Positions 21,445 to 21,649 of a DNA stretch of 21,649 nt are shown here, piece by piece. The position numbers and the translations under genes were made by a program. The stretch is taken from contig CAZQDJ010000019.1 of assembly GCA_964592275.1 (NCBI GenBank), forward strand, positions 1-21,649, read 5' to 3'. Position 1 is the stretch's first letter. Each line of letters opens with the position of its first letter. This stretch comes from CANNBR01 sp964592275. GTDB lineage: Bacteria; Babelota; Babeliae; Babelales; CAIQNR01. The notes beneath the pieces were generated by a model that had not been told where the DNA came from, did no database searches, and saw only the letters and a list, made by a program, of their open reading frames with translations.

Positions 21445-21649
21445 GCTTTGTTGCGCATAAACCTCCCACTCGTCGTCCTCAGCGATACGGTAGTCGCAGC
21501 AGGGCGTAGCACTGGCTAGACGGAGTAAGCGTAAGGATCCAGAATAATTGCACAAAATCATTATAGTAAAAAATTATAAAGACTTTGTCTTGTTACGTGC
21601 CCTCTTTCGCTAAAGCTTCAGCGTGGCACCACGCCTTAGCCTCGAAGAT
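21445..21649. other. Non-coding, GC-richer repetitive tail
   Basis: No convincing gene is seen. From 21461 to 21545 the sequence is GC-richer; its reverse complement opens TCTGGATCC and contains GCTTACTC, loosely like the element at 16058-16140. From 21606 to 21646 a nested hairpin is visible: GCGTG/CACGC (21621-21625 with 21630-21634) inside GCTAA/TTAGC (21609-21613 with 21636-21640) and TTC/GAA (21606-21608 with 21644-21646). This may be another repeat copy. Confidence 0.4.

Noticed and set aside
21593..21649. Possible end of a minus-strand gene entering from the right edge (18 codons, ends ...ALAKEGT)
   Set aside because: Too short to judge, and the same bases form a strong nested hairpin, so a repeat element explains them at least as well.

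Overview
The window is about 21.6 kb of AT-rich bacterial DNA. It suggests an obligately intracellular, Gram-negative-type organism with a reduced metabolism. The reasons are four adjacent Tlc/NTT-family nucleotide transporters (the family used by energy parasites to import host ATP or other nucleotides), Sec-exported proteins with eukaryote-like features (a RING-H2 finger plus a ubiquitin-interacting motif), and several small lipoproteins. The combination best fits a member of Candidatus Dependentiae (TM6) or a similar protist endosymbiont. That placement is inference: Chlamydiae and Rickettsiales-like lineages also carry NTT transporters, and no rRNA is present to settle it.

Layout. The left edge holds the first 23 codons of rpsB (ribosomal protein S2) on the minus strand, behind a structured leader. 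From 181 to 6087 four NTT genes run on the minus strand. Ntt4 and ntt3 form one operon closed by a hairpin terminator. Ntt2 and ntt1 each follow a near-identical 31-bp promoter-like element, and ntt1 also has a long leader with an internal terminator that looks like an attenuator. On the plus strand from 6344 lies lon (ATP-dependent protease), then a 61-aa acidic lipoprotein that converges on a bidirectional terminator.

From 9185 to 13531 there are two large exported proteins on the minus strand: a 918-aa coiled-coil protein and a 470-aa RING-H2/UIM protein. Each has its own promoter. Next is pyrG (CTP synthase, minus), divergent from two plus-strand lipoproteins, one of 75 aa and one of 89 aa with 12 cysteines. 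A palindromic repeat-like element separates them from a minus-strand operon of a DJ-1/PfpI-family protein, recJ and cmk. The window ends with a plus-strand gene for a 708-aa exported protein made of four divergent repeats plus a C-terminal membrane helix, followed by a GC-richer repetitive tail.

How they may work together. The NTTs would import nucleotides from the host, while PyrG and Cmk handle cytidine nucleotides inside the cell. Lon and RecJ are housekeeping. The RING/UIM protein, the coiled-coil protein, the repeat protein and the lipoproteins are the accessory, probably host-facing layer. The RING/UIM protein is the strongest candidate for new biology. No tRNA, rRNA, CRISPR array, transposase or phage gene was seen, and no gene-free gap exceeds 300 bases.
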